Shown: piece by piece, positions 18,541 to 26,595 of the stretch
How positions within the stretch are numbered: the stretch's first letter is position 1
Layout of the letters: every line of letters begins with the position of its first letter
Origin: Chitinophagales bacterium
Lineage (GTDB): Bacteria; Bacteroidota; Bacteroidia; Chitinophagales; BACL12
Assembly (NCBI GenBank): GCA_019694895.1
Contig: JAIBBA010000024.1
Coordinates: 1 to 32,059, forward strand
DNA length: 32,059 nt
Direction of reading: 5' to 3'
Program-made: the position numbers and the translations under genes
The notes under the pieces: model-generated
The model's input: the letters and a program-made list of their open reading frames with translations, nothing else
Database searches by the model: none
Told to the model about the DNA's origin: nothing

Positions 18541-20091
18541 ATGAAGAACGGAATCACCATTTTATGGGCTGATGATGAGATAGATATGCTAAAACCACAG
18601 ATCATGTTCCTCGAAGAGAAGGGATATGATGTTGTAGCCGTGAGCAATGGACTGGATGCTGTAGACAAATGTGTCAGTCCGGAATTGGATCTGATATTTC
18701 TTGATGAAGGGATGCCGGGCTTGTCGGGACTGGAGACTTTGCAGTTGATTAAAGAAAAGCGCCCTGCCATACCGATTGTGATGATTACCAAGAATGAAAC
18801 GGAGGGTTTAATGGAAGAGGCCATTGGTTCGCAGATCAGTGATTACCTTATTAAACCCGTGAAATCGCAACAGATATTACTGACGCTCAAAAAGTTGATA
18901 GACAACAAGCGATTGGTAACCGAGAAAACCGATTCAAATTATCAGAAGGAATTTCAAAAACTATTTTTTTCACTGCAAGATGCCAACGATTCGGAGCAGT
19001 GGTTTGATATTTATAAAAAACTCGTTCACTGGGAAATTCAACTCGATAAAACCGGCACTGCGGGAATGAAAGAAGTGCTGACTTCTCAGAAAGCAGAAGC
19101 CAATGTTGAATTCGGGAAATTCATCGATAAGAATTATTTGTCGTGGATGGCGGGAAAAGGCAAGCGTCCGGTAATGTCGCACACGCTGATGCAGGAAAAA
19201 GTGTTCCCATTATTACAGGATAAGGTGCCTACATTTTTTATTCTTATCGACAATTTGCGCTTCGACCAATGGAAGGTGATAGAACCATTGATCAGTGAAT
19301 CTTTCAAATTAAAATCGGAAGATTATTTCTTTAGCATTTTACCAACAGCCACACAGTATGCACGTAATGCCATTTTCGCGGGACTGACGCCTGCTGAAAT
19401 TGAAAAACGATTGCCTTCATTGTGGTTGAATGATGAGGAAGAGGGAGGAAAGAATATGCAGGAATCTGAATTCCTGAAAGACAATATTGTGCGCAATAAA
19501 ATGAATGTAAAATACAGTTATCACAAAATTCTCAACTATTCCGAAGGAAAGAATCTTGAAGATAATATTTTGAATTTATTGAATAACGATTTTAATGCTA
19601 TTGTTTACAATTTTGTCGACATGCTGTCGCATGCGCGCACAGAAATGGAAGTATTAAAAGAACTCGCCAGCGATGAAACAGCATATCGCTCGCTCACCCG
19701 TTCATGGTTCGACCACTCGCCATTGCACGATGCTTTGCGCAAATTGAGCTCGAAGAAAGTGCGCATTATCATCACTACTGATCATGGCACTATCAGAGTG
19801 CATACTCCGAGCAAGGTTGTAGCAGATAGAAACACCACCACGAATTTGCGTTACAAGAGTGGAAAGAATTTGCAATACAATAAAAAAGACGTGTTCGAAG
19901 TAAAGGTGCCTGCAGAAGCCGGTTTACCAAAGCAACACGTAACCAGCTCCTTTATATTTGCAAAGGAAGATGCTTTTTTTGCTTATCCGAATAACTACAA
20001 TTACTATGTAAACTATTTCAAAAATACGTTCCAACATGGAGGTATTAGTTTGGAGGAGATGATTATTCCGTTTGCGGTGTTTGAGAGTTGA
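18541..20091 (+). CDS. porX: PorX: response regulator with PglZ/alkaline phosphatase-like effector domain
   Basis: A 516-residue regulator of the type IX secretion system. The receiver domain (1-125) has the acidic pair Asp11-Asp12 (LWADDE), phospho-acceptor Asp55 (IFLDEGMPG) and Lys105 (YLIKPV). A helical linker follows, then a PglZ-type domain of the alkaline phosphatase superfamily (about 210-516). Metal-binding candidates there are Asp237 (ILIDNLRFDQW) and Asp414-His415 (TTDHGT). In Porphyromonas and Flavobacterium, PorX works with PorY and the sigma factor SigP to control T9SS genes; the phosphatase domain acts on cyclic oligonucleotides in reported work. The presence of two T9SS cargoes in this window fits. 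It heads the plus-strand group porX-tsaE-ald. Confidence 0.95.
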   Translation: MKNGITILWADDEIDMLKPQIMFLEEKGYDVVAVSNGLDAVDKCVSPELDLIFLDEGMPGLSGLETLQLIKEKRPAIPIVMITKNETEGLMEEAIGSQISDYLIKPVKSQQILLTLKKLIDNKRLVTEKTDSNYQKEFQKLFFSLQDANDSEQWFDIYKKLVHWEIQLDKTGTAGMKEVLTSQKAEANVEFGKFIDKNYLSWMAGKGKRPVMSHTLMQEKVFPLLQDKVPTFFILIDNLRFDQWKVIEPLISESFKLKSEDYFFSILPTATQYARNAIFAGLTPAEIEKRLPSLWLNDEEEGGKNMQESEFLKDNIVRNKMNVKYSYHKILNYSEGKNLEDNILNLLNNDFNAIVYNFVDMLSHARTEMEVLKELASDETAYRSLTRSWFDHSPLHDALRKLSSKKVRIIITTDHGTIRVHTPSKVVADRNTTTNLRYKSGKNLQYNKKDVFEVKVPAEAGLPKQHVTSSFIFAKEDAFFAYPNNYNYYVNYFKNTFQHGGISLEEMIIPFAVFES

Positions 20092-20110
20092 GGGTTGTTG
20101 GATGGAAGAT

Positions 20111-20216
20111 TCAGGTATCAGGTATCAGGTATCAAGTATCAGGTATCAGGTATCAAGTATCAGGTATCAGGTATCAAGTATCAGGTATCAGGTATCAAGT
20201 ATCAGGTATCAGGTAT
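20111..20216. repeat. 7-bp tandem array with 21-bp higher-order period
   Basis: Fifteen consecutive copies of a heptamer, TCAGGTA or its variant TCAAGTA, start 20 bases after the porX stop. The variants follow a regular order, two TCAGGTA then one TCAAGTA, giving a 21-bp superunit repeated about four times. This indicates expansion by copying of the triplet, not only of the single unit. Confidence 0.95.
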
Positions 20217-20229
20217 GAAGGATTGGAGA

Positions 20230-20253
20230 TTTGAAGGTTTGAAGGTTTGAAGG
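20230..20253. repeat. 8-bp tandem repeat (TTTGAAGG x3)
   Basis: Three perfect copies of TTTGAAGG follow 13 bases after the heptamer array. They end 17 bases before the recombinase remnant. Confidence 0.9.
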
Positions 20254-20270
20254 ATTAATCGACTATTTAA

Positions 20271-20529
20271 TTATTTAGCCTGGTAACCTTGCTCGAGGAG
20301 TTCCTGCAAGCATCAAAGTCCGGCAAGCGTCTTAAACGAGACGGAGGCGCCCTAAGCATTGGATTTGATCAAACTCACAAAACGGAATATAGAAAAAGTG
20401 AATGGGGATGCCTACCTCAAGGTTCGATCACAAAAGACTAATTGAAGAAATGCCGTTACAATTTATGCTTTAAACCAAAGTAAGAATTATTATAGTTGTA
20501 AGATTTACATGCAAATAAAAATAAAATAA
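20271..20529 (+). pseudogene. decayed tyrosine recombinase (phage integrase family) remnant
   Basis: Two stretches in different frames resemble parts of one integrase. From 20271 to about 20360, one frame reads SLVTLLEEFLQASKSGKR and LKRDGGALSIG, like the start of the SAM-like core-binding domain (FL..SksGkRl+.dG..ls.gT). From about 20359 another frame reads LDLIKLTKRNIEKVNG then DAYLKVRSQKT, like the catalytic-domain segment right after the conserved GLR arginine. It then hits TGA at 20443-20445 and continues as NAVTIYALN, resembling the 'V.IPL' strand. Roughly 150 residues between the two parts, including the arginine, are missing, as is the C-terminal HxxR...Y part. No start codon is present. 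Assignment rests on pattern memory, not a search. Confidence 0.5.
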
Positions 20530-20571
20530 ATTCACAGAGATTCTAGTTATTAAGCATTTTTGTATGAAGTT

Positions 20572-20997
20572 ATGAAGCCAAGAATTTTTACGCTGGACGA
20601 AACAACCCAAATAGCTAAAATGCTTAATGCAGAGGCAAAGCATTCTCACATTTTTCTTTTCCACGGCGAAATGGGTTCCGGAAAAACAACATTGATAAAA
20701 TCGATGTGCAGGCAACTTGGCGTAAATGAGCATACCTCCTCCCCCACTTTTGCGATCGTAAATACTTATCAGGGAACGCAGCATATCATATATCACTTCG
20801 ACCTTTTCAGGCTGCGCGATGTGCATGAATTGGAGGCCATAGGATTTTCGGAATATGTAGATTCGGGGAATATGCTGTTTATTGAATGGCCGGAACAAGC
20901 CTTGCCCCTGCTGAAGGGATATGAGGTAGTGAAGATAGTGCTGGAAACTATCGACACTGAGCATCGCAGGATTTCCATGCAGATAGAAACATTGTGA
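20572..20997 (+). CDS. tsaE: tRNA threonylcarbamoyladenosine biosynthesis ATPase TsaE
   Basis: A 141-residue P-loop ATPase that, with TsaB and TsaD, makes the t6A modification at position 37 of ANN-decoding tRNAs. Walker A is GEMGSGKTT at 32-40. Further family marks are TSPTFAIVNTY (about 56-66), HFDLFRL and FIEWPEQA near the C-terminus. ATG 20572 (MKPRIFTLDE) is preferred over the ATG at 20560, which adds only four residues. It lies between porX and alanine dehydrogenase, an order I know from other Bacteroidota. The array and recombinase remnant upstream lengthen the porX gap to about 480 bases, so it probably needs its own promoter. Confidence 0.93.
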   Translation: MKPRIFTLDETTQIAKMLNAEAKHSHIFLFHGEMGSGKTTLIKSMCRQLGVNEHTSSPTFAIVNTYQGTQHIIYHFDLFRLRDVHELEAIGFSEYVDSGNMLFIEWPEQALPLLKGYEVVKIVLETIDTEHRRISMQIETL

Positions 20998-21044
20998 ACT
21001 TTCAGGCATTTTGCTACATGATGCCCGTTGCTTAATTTTATAGC

Positions 21045-22274
21045 ATGAGCGACCCGACCCAGAAATCTATACTTACCGAATTGGCAGCGGCTGCCGGATT
21101 ACAGACATTGGAGAAGTATGCCGATGTTGACCAAAAAAAACAGCGATTGTTTATCGGAATTCCTCGTGAGACAGGCTTTCAGGAAAACAGGGTGCCGCTG
21201 ACTCCTGATAGTGTGGAGACATTGGTTGCGCAAGGTCATCGCATTGTGATTGAAACAAAAGCCGGTGAAGGCGCGCGGTTCAGCGATAAAGATTATGCCG
21301 ATGCCGGTGCGATGGTGATGTACGATCGCAAGCAGGTTTTTGAAGCGGATATCATATTAAAAGTTACGCCTCCTGCCATGGATGAAATGGAATTGTTCCG
21401 ACATGGTCAGGTGCTCATATCGCCATTACATCTCCCTACCCTGCGTAGAGAAATTATTCACGACCTGATGAAAAAACAGGTTACTGCACTCGCATTCGAA
21501 TATGTAAAAGATGAAAGCGGCACGTACGCATTTGTCAGATGTATGAGCGAAATCGCCGGTGCAAGCGCTATTTTACTAGCATCTGAATTATTAGCCGATG
21601 CTATTCATGGAAGAGGATATTTATTAGGCGGACTATCGGGCATTCCACCTACTCAGGTATTAATACTTGGCGCCGGTGTTGTTGGCGAATTTGCAACACG
21701 CGCCGCCTTGGGATTGGGTGCTACGGTGAAAATTTATGACAACAACGTATATAAATTATCGCGACTGCAAAACAATATCGGCGAACGTTTTTATACTTCT
21801 GTAATTAATAACAGACGATTATTAAATGATATCCGCACCGCAGATGTAGTGGTTGGCGCCATACATGCTGAAAGTGGTCGCACACCCGTTATCGTAACTG
21901 AAAGTATGGTAATGGAAATGAAACCCGGCAGTGTGATCATCGATGTAAGTATAGATCAAGGTGGATGTATAGAAACGAGTGAAGTGACTACACATCTTCA
22001 ACCTACTTTTATTAAACACGATGTGATACATTATTGTGTGCCGAATATCGCTTCACGTGTTCCACGAACTGCCAGTTATGCCATCAGCAATATCGCCAGC
22101 AGCACCTTACAGCAATTTACCGAGTATGGCGGATTAGACCCGCTCATCAGAAATCTGGAAGGCATACGCCATGGTGTTTATATTTATAAAGGACATCTCA
22201 CAAATTATTATCTCGCACAAAAAATGGAAATTAAATATACCGATATCAATTTATTATTGCCGAGTGTATTATAA
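21045..22274 (+). CDS. ald: alanine dehydrogenase (AlaDH/PNT family)
   Basis: A 409-residue cytosolic enzyme predicted to convert L-alanine and NAD+ reversibly to pyruvate, ammonia and NADH. The N-terminal AlaDH/PNT domain starts with IGIPRE (about 36-41) and carries the catalytic-type His129 (ISPLHLP). The Rossmann NAD-binding motif is LGAGVVGEFATR. Asp304 in DVSIDQGGCIE matches the second catalytic residue. An extension of about 35 residues precedes the usual start, as in other Bacteroidota members of this group. It lies 47 bases after tsaE and no terminator is evident between them. A transhydrogenase alpha subunit is less likely because the C-terminal membrane part is absent. Confidence 0.9.
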   Translation: MSDPTQKSILTELAAAAGLQTLEKYADVDQKKQRLFIGIPRETGFQENRVPLTPDSVETLVAQGHRIVIETKAGEGARFSDKDYADAGAMVMYDRKQVFEADIILKVTPPAMDEMELFRHGQVLISPLHLPTLRREIIHDLMKKQVTALAFEYVKDESGTYAFVRCMSEIAGASAILLASELLADAIHGRGYLLGGLSGIPPTQVLILGAGVVGEFATRAALGLGATVKIYDNNVYKLSRLQNNIGERFYTSVINNRRLLNDIRTADVVVGAIHAESGRTPVIVTESMVMEMKPGSVIIDVSIDQGGCIETSEVTTHLQPTFIKHDVIHYCVPNIASRVPRTASYAISNIASSTLQQFTEYGGLDPLIRNLEGIRHGVYIYKGHLTNYYLAQKMEIKYTDINLLLPSVL

Positions 22275-22296
22275 TTTCTTCGGTTGACATCACCAT

Positions 22297-22333
22297 AAAA
22301 AAAATCAGGCCGATACCATAGGCACCGACCTGA
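22297..22333 (-). terminator. terminator of the M43 metalloprotease gene
   Basis: On the minus strand, TCAGGTCGGT (22324-22333) pairs with ATCGGCCTGA (22305-22314) with two G-T wobbles, and a run of T follows (22304 down to 22297). It lies 23 bases after the protease stop. Confidence 0.8.
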
Positions 22334-22356
22334 ACAAAACCAAACTTAAAAATTTA

Positions 22357-24447
22357 TTATTGTAACACCAGTCGCGCAGTTGCGTTTGCACCATGTGCAT
22401 GAAGTGTAACAAAGTAGCAACCGGCCGATAAATGCAAATCAGCCAGGTTTAATTGAATTGTTTGTGGACCTGTTGAAGTCACTGCTGTTTGTTGGGTTGT
22501 GATTACGCGTCCGGCAATATCAGAAACTTGCACCTGCACAATACCCGCAGTTTCTGCAGTATAATGCAAGCTTACAACATCCTGAACCCCTGTGATATTA
22601 GGTGTTACAGCCAATGTGCCGTTACCGCCAAATCCTTCGATACCAAGGGTGCCATCAGTGAAATTAAAGTCATCAACAAATACGTTATTTACATAATTAT
22701 TGTAAACGAATTCAATTTTGAAACGCACATTTTCAGCTTTTGCACCTGAAGGAATAGAGAATGCAGCAACGCGCCATTGATCGGCAAACACAGGGAAAAA
22801 ATTACTGCTGCCGCCATAAGAAGTGATCAGATCATCACCGGTTATTTCGCCAACGCTTATCCAGGTTTTTGCACAATTCGTGCTGTAATACAATTTGAGT
22901 TTCATGGTATAATCATCCGCATCAAAACCATTTGAAGTGGTGCTATATTTGAAAAACACATTGTCGGTTAACCCGTCAGATAAATCAAAGGAAGGAGAAA
23001 TAACTTCATCTTTTTCCTGGTCAGGACCGAAGCGACTATTCAACCAGATACAAGGTGTATTCCAATAACCATTTTGTCCGCGCCAGTTCCACTGGTAATT
23101 GTCGGGATATCTGTTATACAATACCCAATCATTTAAAGCAGCATCCATATTATTAAAATTGCCAACATAATCGGCATTATACGATGCTACATCATCTGAT
23201 ACATAAATATATTGCTCAACAGTTTTTGTTGTTGTACCACTTGCATTGGTAACCTGCAGTGTAACACTGTGCCAACCCGGAGTATTAAAAGAAACTACAG
23301 GATCCATTTCTGTTGATGTCAGTGGAGAGCCTCCCTCAAAAGTCCACATACGAGAATCAACATCACCACGCCATGATACATCATGAAATGTAACGCTTTC
23401 ATCCTTACAAACAAATCGTTGTGAGGTGTAAAAATCAGCTTCAGGAGAACACAATCCTGCAACATATCCATCGTTTGTTCCCGTAAGCATGAGATTATCT
23501 GAAGACCACAAATGATTGCGTTGCGCATCGGTGCTGTTTAACGCGGCATACATACGCGTTTTCTGACCTTCCGTAAACATGGTAGAACAGTATGAATATT
23601 CCATAAAATTCTGCACGTTATCGAGTGGTTCGATACAAGTATGTCCGGCAAGATTACATGAAAGCCAACCTTTAGTAACCGGCGTATCATCAACCTGATC
23701 ATCGCCACATTCTACACCCGGATTATTTGTATTTCCCCAGGTGTGTTGCAGATTGAGATAATGACCAATTTCATGCGATAAAGTATGTGAAGAATATTCA
23801 CCTGCGGCACCAATACTTCCAACATAATCATAGCGACAAATTACACCATCAACAGGTGCTAAGGCGTCGAATATAGAAGTCGGATAATAGGCATACGCTG
23901 CAGCAGAACCGGCCAGGAATTTCACCACCCAGATATTCAAATAAAATCCATGTTGCCATCCGCCGAGTTTAGCAGCATCACCACCTGTGTAAGTGCGCAT
24001 GGAAGGAATGCGATCAATACCATTGGTACATGCTCCGGAAAGTTCGCGTTGTGCTAGACGGAATTCCACCTGCACATCGGCAGCAATACCCAAAAATTCC
24101 GTAACGGTTTCAGCAAGGTCGCTGTTCTCTTTATTGAAGTCCTCATTTATTTTTTCCATGGCATCAAATATCTGTTCGTCACTGATATTTTCTACACCAT
24201 AATCATGGATCACATGAAATACCACAGGTATGATATAAGTTCCCTCTTCAACCTTTAATTGCGAAAGATCGAATTTCTGTGCATAGATATTAAATGCACG
24301 TTCGCGTTGAATGATTTCGGGATATTGTTCAATTAATTGTCTGCGTACATCATCTGTCCCACAAGTAGTCGTCTGTTGCGCTTGCATTGGCCTTGCAAAG
24401 AGGACTGTACAGCATACAAATAGTAAACGTATAAGTTTAACTGTCAT
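22357..24447 (-). CDS. secreted M43 (pappalysin/cytophagalysin-type) metalloprotease with T9SS sorting domain
   Basis: A 696-residue zinc endopeptidase. A signal peptide (MTVKLIRLLFVCC...MQAQQ, to about residue 24) is followed by an M43 catalytic domain with the extended zinc motif HExxHxxxxxH: His225, Glu226, His229 and His235 (HEIGHYLNLQH). A PKD-like domain (starting SPEADFYTSQ) follows, then a beta-sandwich region with VNNVFVDDFNF. The C-terminal T9SS type A domain is recognisable by VQVSDIAGRV and LSAGCYFVTL. The frame extends to 24495, but ATG 24447 starts the signal peptide. It probably follows the unnamed gene at 24499-25077 on one transcript and ends at a terminator. Expected to be secreted through T9SS; PorX could influence it. 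Confidence 0.93.
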   Translation of the reverse strand: MTVKLIRLLFVCCTVLFARPMQAQQTTTCGTDDVRRQLIEQYPEIIQRERAFNIYAQKFDLSQLKVEEGTYIIPVVFHVIHDYGVENISDEQIFDAMEKINEDFNKENSDLAETVTEFLGIAADVQVEFRLAQRELSGACTNGIDRIPSMRTYTGGDAAKLGGWQHGFYLNIWVVKFLAGSAAAYAYYPTSIFDALAPVDGVICRYDYVGSIGAAGEYSSHTLSHEIGHYLNLQHTWGNTNNPGVECGDDQVDDTPVTKGWLSCNLAGHTCIEPLDNVQNFMEYSYCSTMFTEGQKTRMYAALNSTDAQRNHLWSSDNLMLTGTNDGYVAGLCSPEADFYTSQRFVCKDESVTFHDVSWRGDVDSRMWTFEGGSPLTSTEMDPVVSFNTPGWHSVTLQVTNASGTTTKTVEQYIYVSDDVASYNADYVGNFNNMDAALNDWVLYNRYPDNYQWNWRGQNGYWNTPCIWLNSRFGPDQEKDEVISPSFDLSDGLTDNVFFKYSTTSNGFDADDYTMKLKLYYSTNCAKTWISVGEITGDDLITSYGGSSNFFPVFADQWRVAAFSIPSGAKAENVRFKIEFVYNNYVNNVFVDDFNFTDGTLGIEGFGGNGTLAVTPNITGVQDVVSLHYTAETAGIVQVQVSDIAGRVITTQQTAVTSTGPQTIQLNLADLHLSAGCYFVTLHAHGANATARLVLQ

Positions 24448-24498
24448 AATAAATTGATTTAAGAAGAATAAAACTGAAAAAAAAACAATGGTCAATTG

Positions 24499-25077
24499 TC
24501 AGATCAGCTCATCCGGAGGATTGATTTGGCTATTGAGATAGCCTGAAGATTCTATAAACTTTGATACATTCGTTTGCATGATCAATGTTTGATCAGGTAC
24601 GAAATATGCAGTTAATGCAACCACATCAAATTGCGTATCGAGTTGCAACTTGGGCAGCGACTGATGTTTTTGATCAGTGTTGTTTTGATGTTGCAATTGG
24701 CTCGCTATTTTTTCTTCCAGGTCTTTTTCCTTGTCATCTCTTACGGCAATTATATGGTAGCCGTCAGATGCCATGTCCATTTGAATGATATCGTATAAAA
24801 AACCCTCGTAAGTAAATTCGTGTTTATCATCGCGCCAGGAGAATCCATTTAATGCGTGCTCTACATGATCAAGGGGGATTGTGAGGGTTGTAGCGATGTC
24901 ATTCACTTCACCGGCTTCTATTCGATTCCATACTTCTTGTTTCGCATGATATGTTGCAGCGCTTAGCCACAGCGTAAATCCATTACTATTGATGAGCAAT
25001 GTTGCCATCAACGTAATGCATCCGATATATGCGACAATTTTTTTCACTGCCTGAGATGGGTAAAAATACACATTCAA
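24499..25077 (-). CDS. membrane-anchored protein of unknown function
   Basis: A 192-residue protein that I cannot name. One hydrophobic helix is visible near the N-terminus (about 12-32, VAYIGCITLMATLLI). The rest is soluble and probably periplasmic. A notable core is FSWRDDKHEF followed by TYEGFLYDII and a GYHIIAVRDDKE stretch. I recall similar W-x-D-HEF-x-Y-x-G-x-x-YD patterns in small Bacteroidota proteins near outer-membrane transporters, but no function is known to me. A Gln/His/Asn-rich segment (QLQHQNNTDQKHQ) follows. It precedes the M43 protease on the same strand with a 51-base gap and no terminator, so co-transcription is likely. Confidence 0.75.
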   Translation of the reverse strand: MNVYFYPSQAVKKIVAYIGCITLMATLLINSNGFTLWLSAATYHAKQEVWNRIEAGEVNDIATTLTIPLDHVEHALNGFSWRDDKHEFTYEGFLYDIIQMDMASDGYHIIAVRDDKEKDLEEKIASQLQHQNNTDQKHQSLPKLQLDTQFDVVALTAYFVPDQTLIMQTNVSKFIESSGYLNSQINPPDELI

Positions 25078-25350
25078 GCGATAAGCATCATCAATTCCAT
25101 GTCATTTTGAAAACGCTTGCTTACTGATTGTATACAGTAGCGTACACGCAGAAAAAGAAGCCCGTTATTCACGTCTTCACCAATATTCAGGCAATTTATG
25201 TGCCAAATGTCATTCATTTTGACTTTTTGACATTCCTAATTCAATTATTTCGGCAGCCGGGAATTCGATGTATTTTAATACTGTATTACATTTCATTCAT
25301 TTTGTGCGATAAGAACTTCCGGGATAAGGATATTTTTTTTGACAATATTA
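25078..25350. other. AT-rich divergent regulatory region upstream of dinB
   Basis: No gene is supported between the divergent unnamed gene and dinB. The region is AT-rich. It includes an 18-bp element, TACTG (25122-25126) and CAGTA (25135-25139) with an 8-base spacer. Its half-sites are those of the proteobacterial LexA box, but the spacer is two bases shorter than in E. coli. No hairpin with a T tract is seen. Confidence 0.4.
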
Positions 25351-25390
25351 TTTGTTTTTGTCAGCAAATAGTCAGTATATTTGACACTGA
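25351..25390 (+). promoter_or_regulatory. dinB promoter with an overlapping dyad
   Basis: TTTG at 25351-25354 and TATATTTG at 25376-25383 are separated by 21 bases, matching the Bacteroidota -33 and -7 elements. Transcription would start close to 25390. TCAGT (25372-25376) and ACTGA (25386-25390) form an inverted repeat, extendable with mismatches to about 23 bases, centred on the -7 box. This is where a repressor would sit. Which protein binds is unknown. Confidence 0.5.
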
Positions 25391-25404
25391 TTATGCGATT
25401 ATCG

Positions 25405-26595
25405 ATGGATCATAGCGGGCGGATGATTGTGCACATTGACCTGGACACCTTTTTTGTGTCGGTAGAGCGGTTGAAGGATGACAGGTTGAAGGGCAAGCCT
25501 GTAGCTGTGGGCGGCACGGGTGATCGCGGTGTGGTGGCGTCGTGCAGTTATGAGGCGCGGGCTTTCGGGGTGCATTCGGCCATGCCCATGCGTCAGGCGC
25601 GGATATTGTGTCCGGAGTTGGTGACAGTGCGTGGTGATTATGAACATTATTCGCATTACTCTAATACGATCACTGAGATTGTGAAGGAGAATGTGCCATT
25701 ATATGAGAAGTCGTCGATCGATGAGTTTTATATCGACATGACGGGGATGGATCGTTTTTTCGGGACCTATACTTACATGCAGGAATTGCGGGAGCGCATT
25801 ATCAGGGAAACGGGATTGCCGATATCATTTGGCTTATCGGAGAACAAAACGGTATCGAAGGTAGCCACGGGGCAGGCCAAGCCCAATAATCACATGAAGA
25901 TTGATCATGGCGTAGAGAAATCTTTTTTGGCACCGCTGCCGGTGAAGAAAATTCCGATGGTGGGAGAAGTAACGGGACAGTTGTTGCGCAAGATGGGGAT
26001 AGTGCAGATCAAAACCATACAAGAGATGCCGCAGCAGGTGATGGAAAATATTTTGGGCGAAAACGGTCGCGTGATCTGGCGCAAGGCAAATGGTATCGAT
26101 ACCAGTCCGGTAGAACCCTACAGCGAGCGCAAATCTATTTCGAGTGAAGAGACTTTTGAAAGCGACACGATAGATGTTTCGCGCATTCGCACCATATTGA
26201 TGGCGATGACAGAAAATCTGGCGTATCAGTTACGAAAAGAAGGAAAGCTCACATCGGTGGTGGCAGTAAAAATCAGGTACTCCGATTTCGATACGCATAC
26301 CAAACAAATACGGATACCATATACATCAACAGATCACACTTTGATGCGCGTGGTGAAGGAATTATTTGATAAGCTGTATGAGCGACGTGTATTGATACGC
26401 CTCGTGGGTGTTCGTTTATCGGGATTGGTGAATGGCGGTTATCAGATCAACTTACTGGAAGATGCCGAACATACCATTCGCCTCTACCAGGAAATGGACC
26501 ATGTCCGCAAACGCTTCGGCGACACAGTAGTCCAGCGCGCATCAGCGATGGGATATAAAATGAGAAGATTTAATCCGTTTAAAGGAGAGAGATAG
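25405..26595 (+). CDS. dinB: DNA polymerase IV (Y family, DinB)
   Basis: A translesion polymerase of 396 residues from this start. The palm motif HIDLDTFFVSVERL carries the first two metal-binding aspartates (Asp12 and Asp14 here), and SSIDEFYID supplies Asp106-Glu107. GLSENKTVSKVATGQAKPN, HhH segments (KKIPMVGEVTGQLLRKMG) and a complete little-finger domain follow. Possible starts are ATG 25393, 25405 and 25423. I use 25405 because the promoter would leave almost no leader for 25393, but 25423 is equally compatible with the family. No clear QxxLxxF clamp motif is seen at the C-terminus. The stop is TAG. It pairs with the dnaE gene downstream. Confidence 0.93.
   Translation: MDHSGRMIVHIDLDTFFVSVERLKDDRLKGKPVAVGGTGDRGVVASCSYEARAFGVHSAMPMRQARILCPELVTVRGDYEHYSHYSNTITEIVKENVPLYEKSSIDEFYIDMTGMDRFFGTYTYMQELRERIIRETGLPISFGLSENKTVSKVATGQAKPNNHMKIDHGVEKSFLAPLPVKKIPMVGEVTGQLLRKMGIVQIKTIQEMPQQVMENILGENGRVIWRKANGIDTSPVEPYSERKSISSEETFESDTIDVSRIRTILMAMTENLAYQLRKEGKLTSVVAVKIRYSDFDTHTKQIRIPYTSTDHTLMRVVKELFDKLYERRVLIRLVGVRLSGLVNGGYQINLLEDAEHTIRLYQEMDHVRKRFGDTVVQRASAMGYKMRRFNPFKGER

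Noticed and set aside
20470-21009. Minus-strand 179-codon frame over tsaE
   Set aside because: It is antisense to tsaE, whose motifs are complete, and its own translation shows no family pattern.
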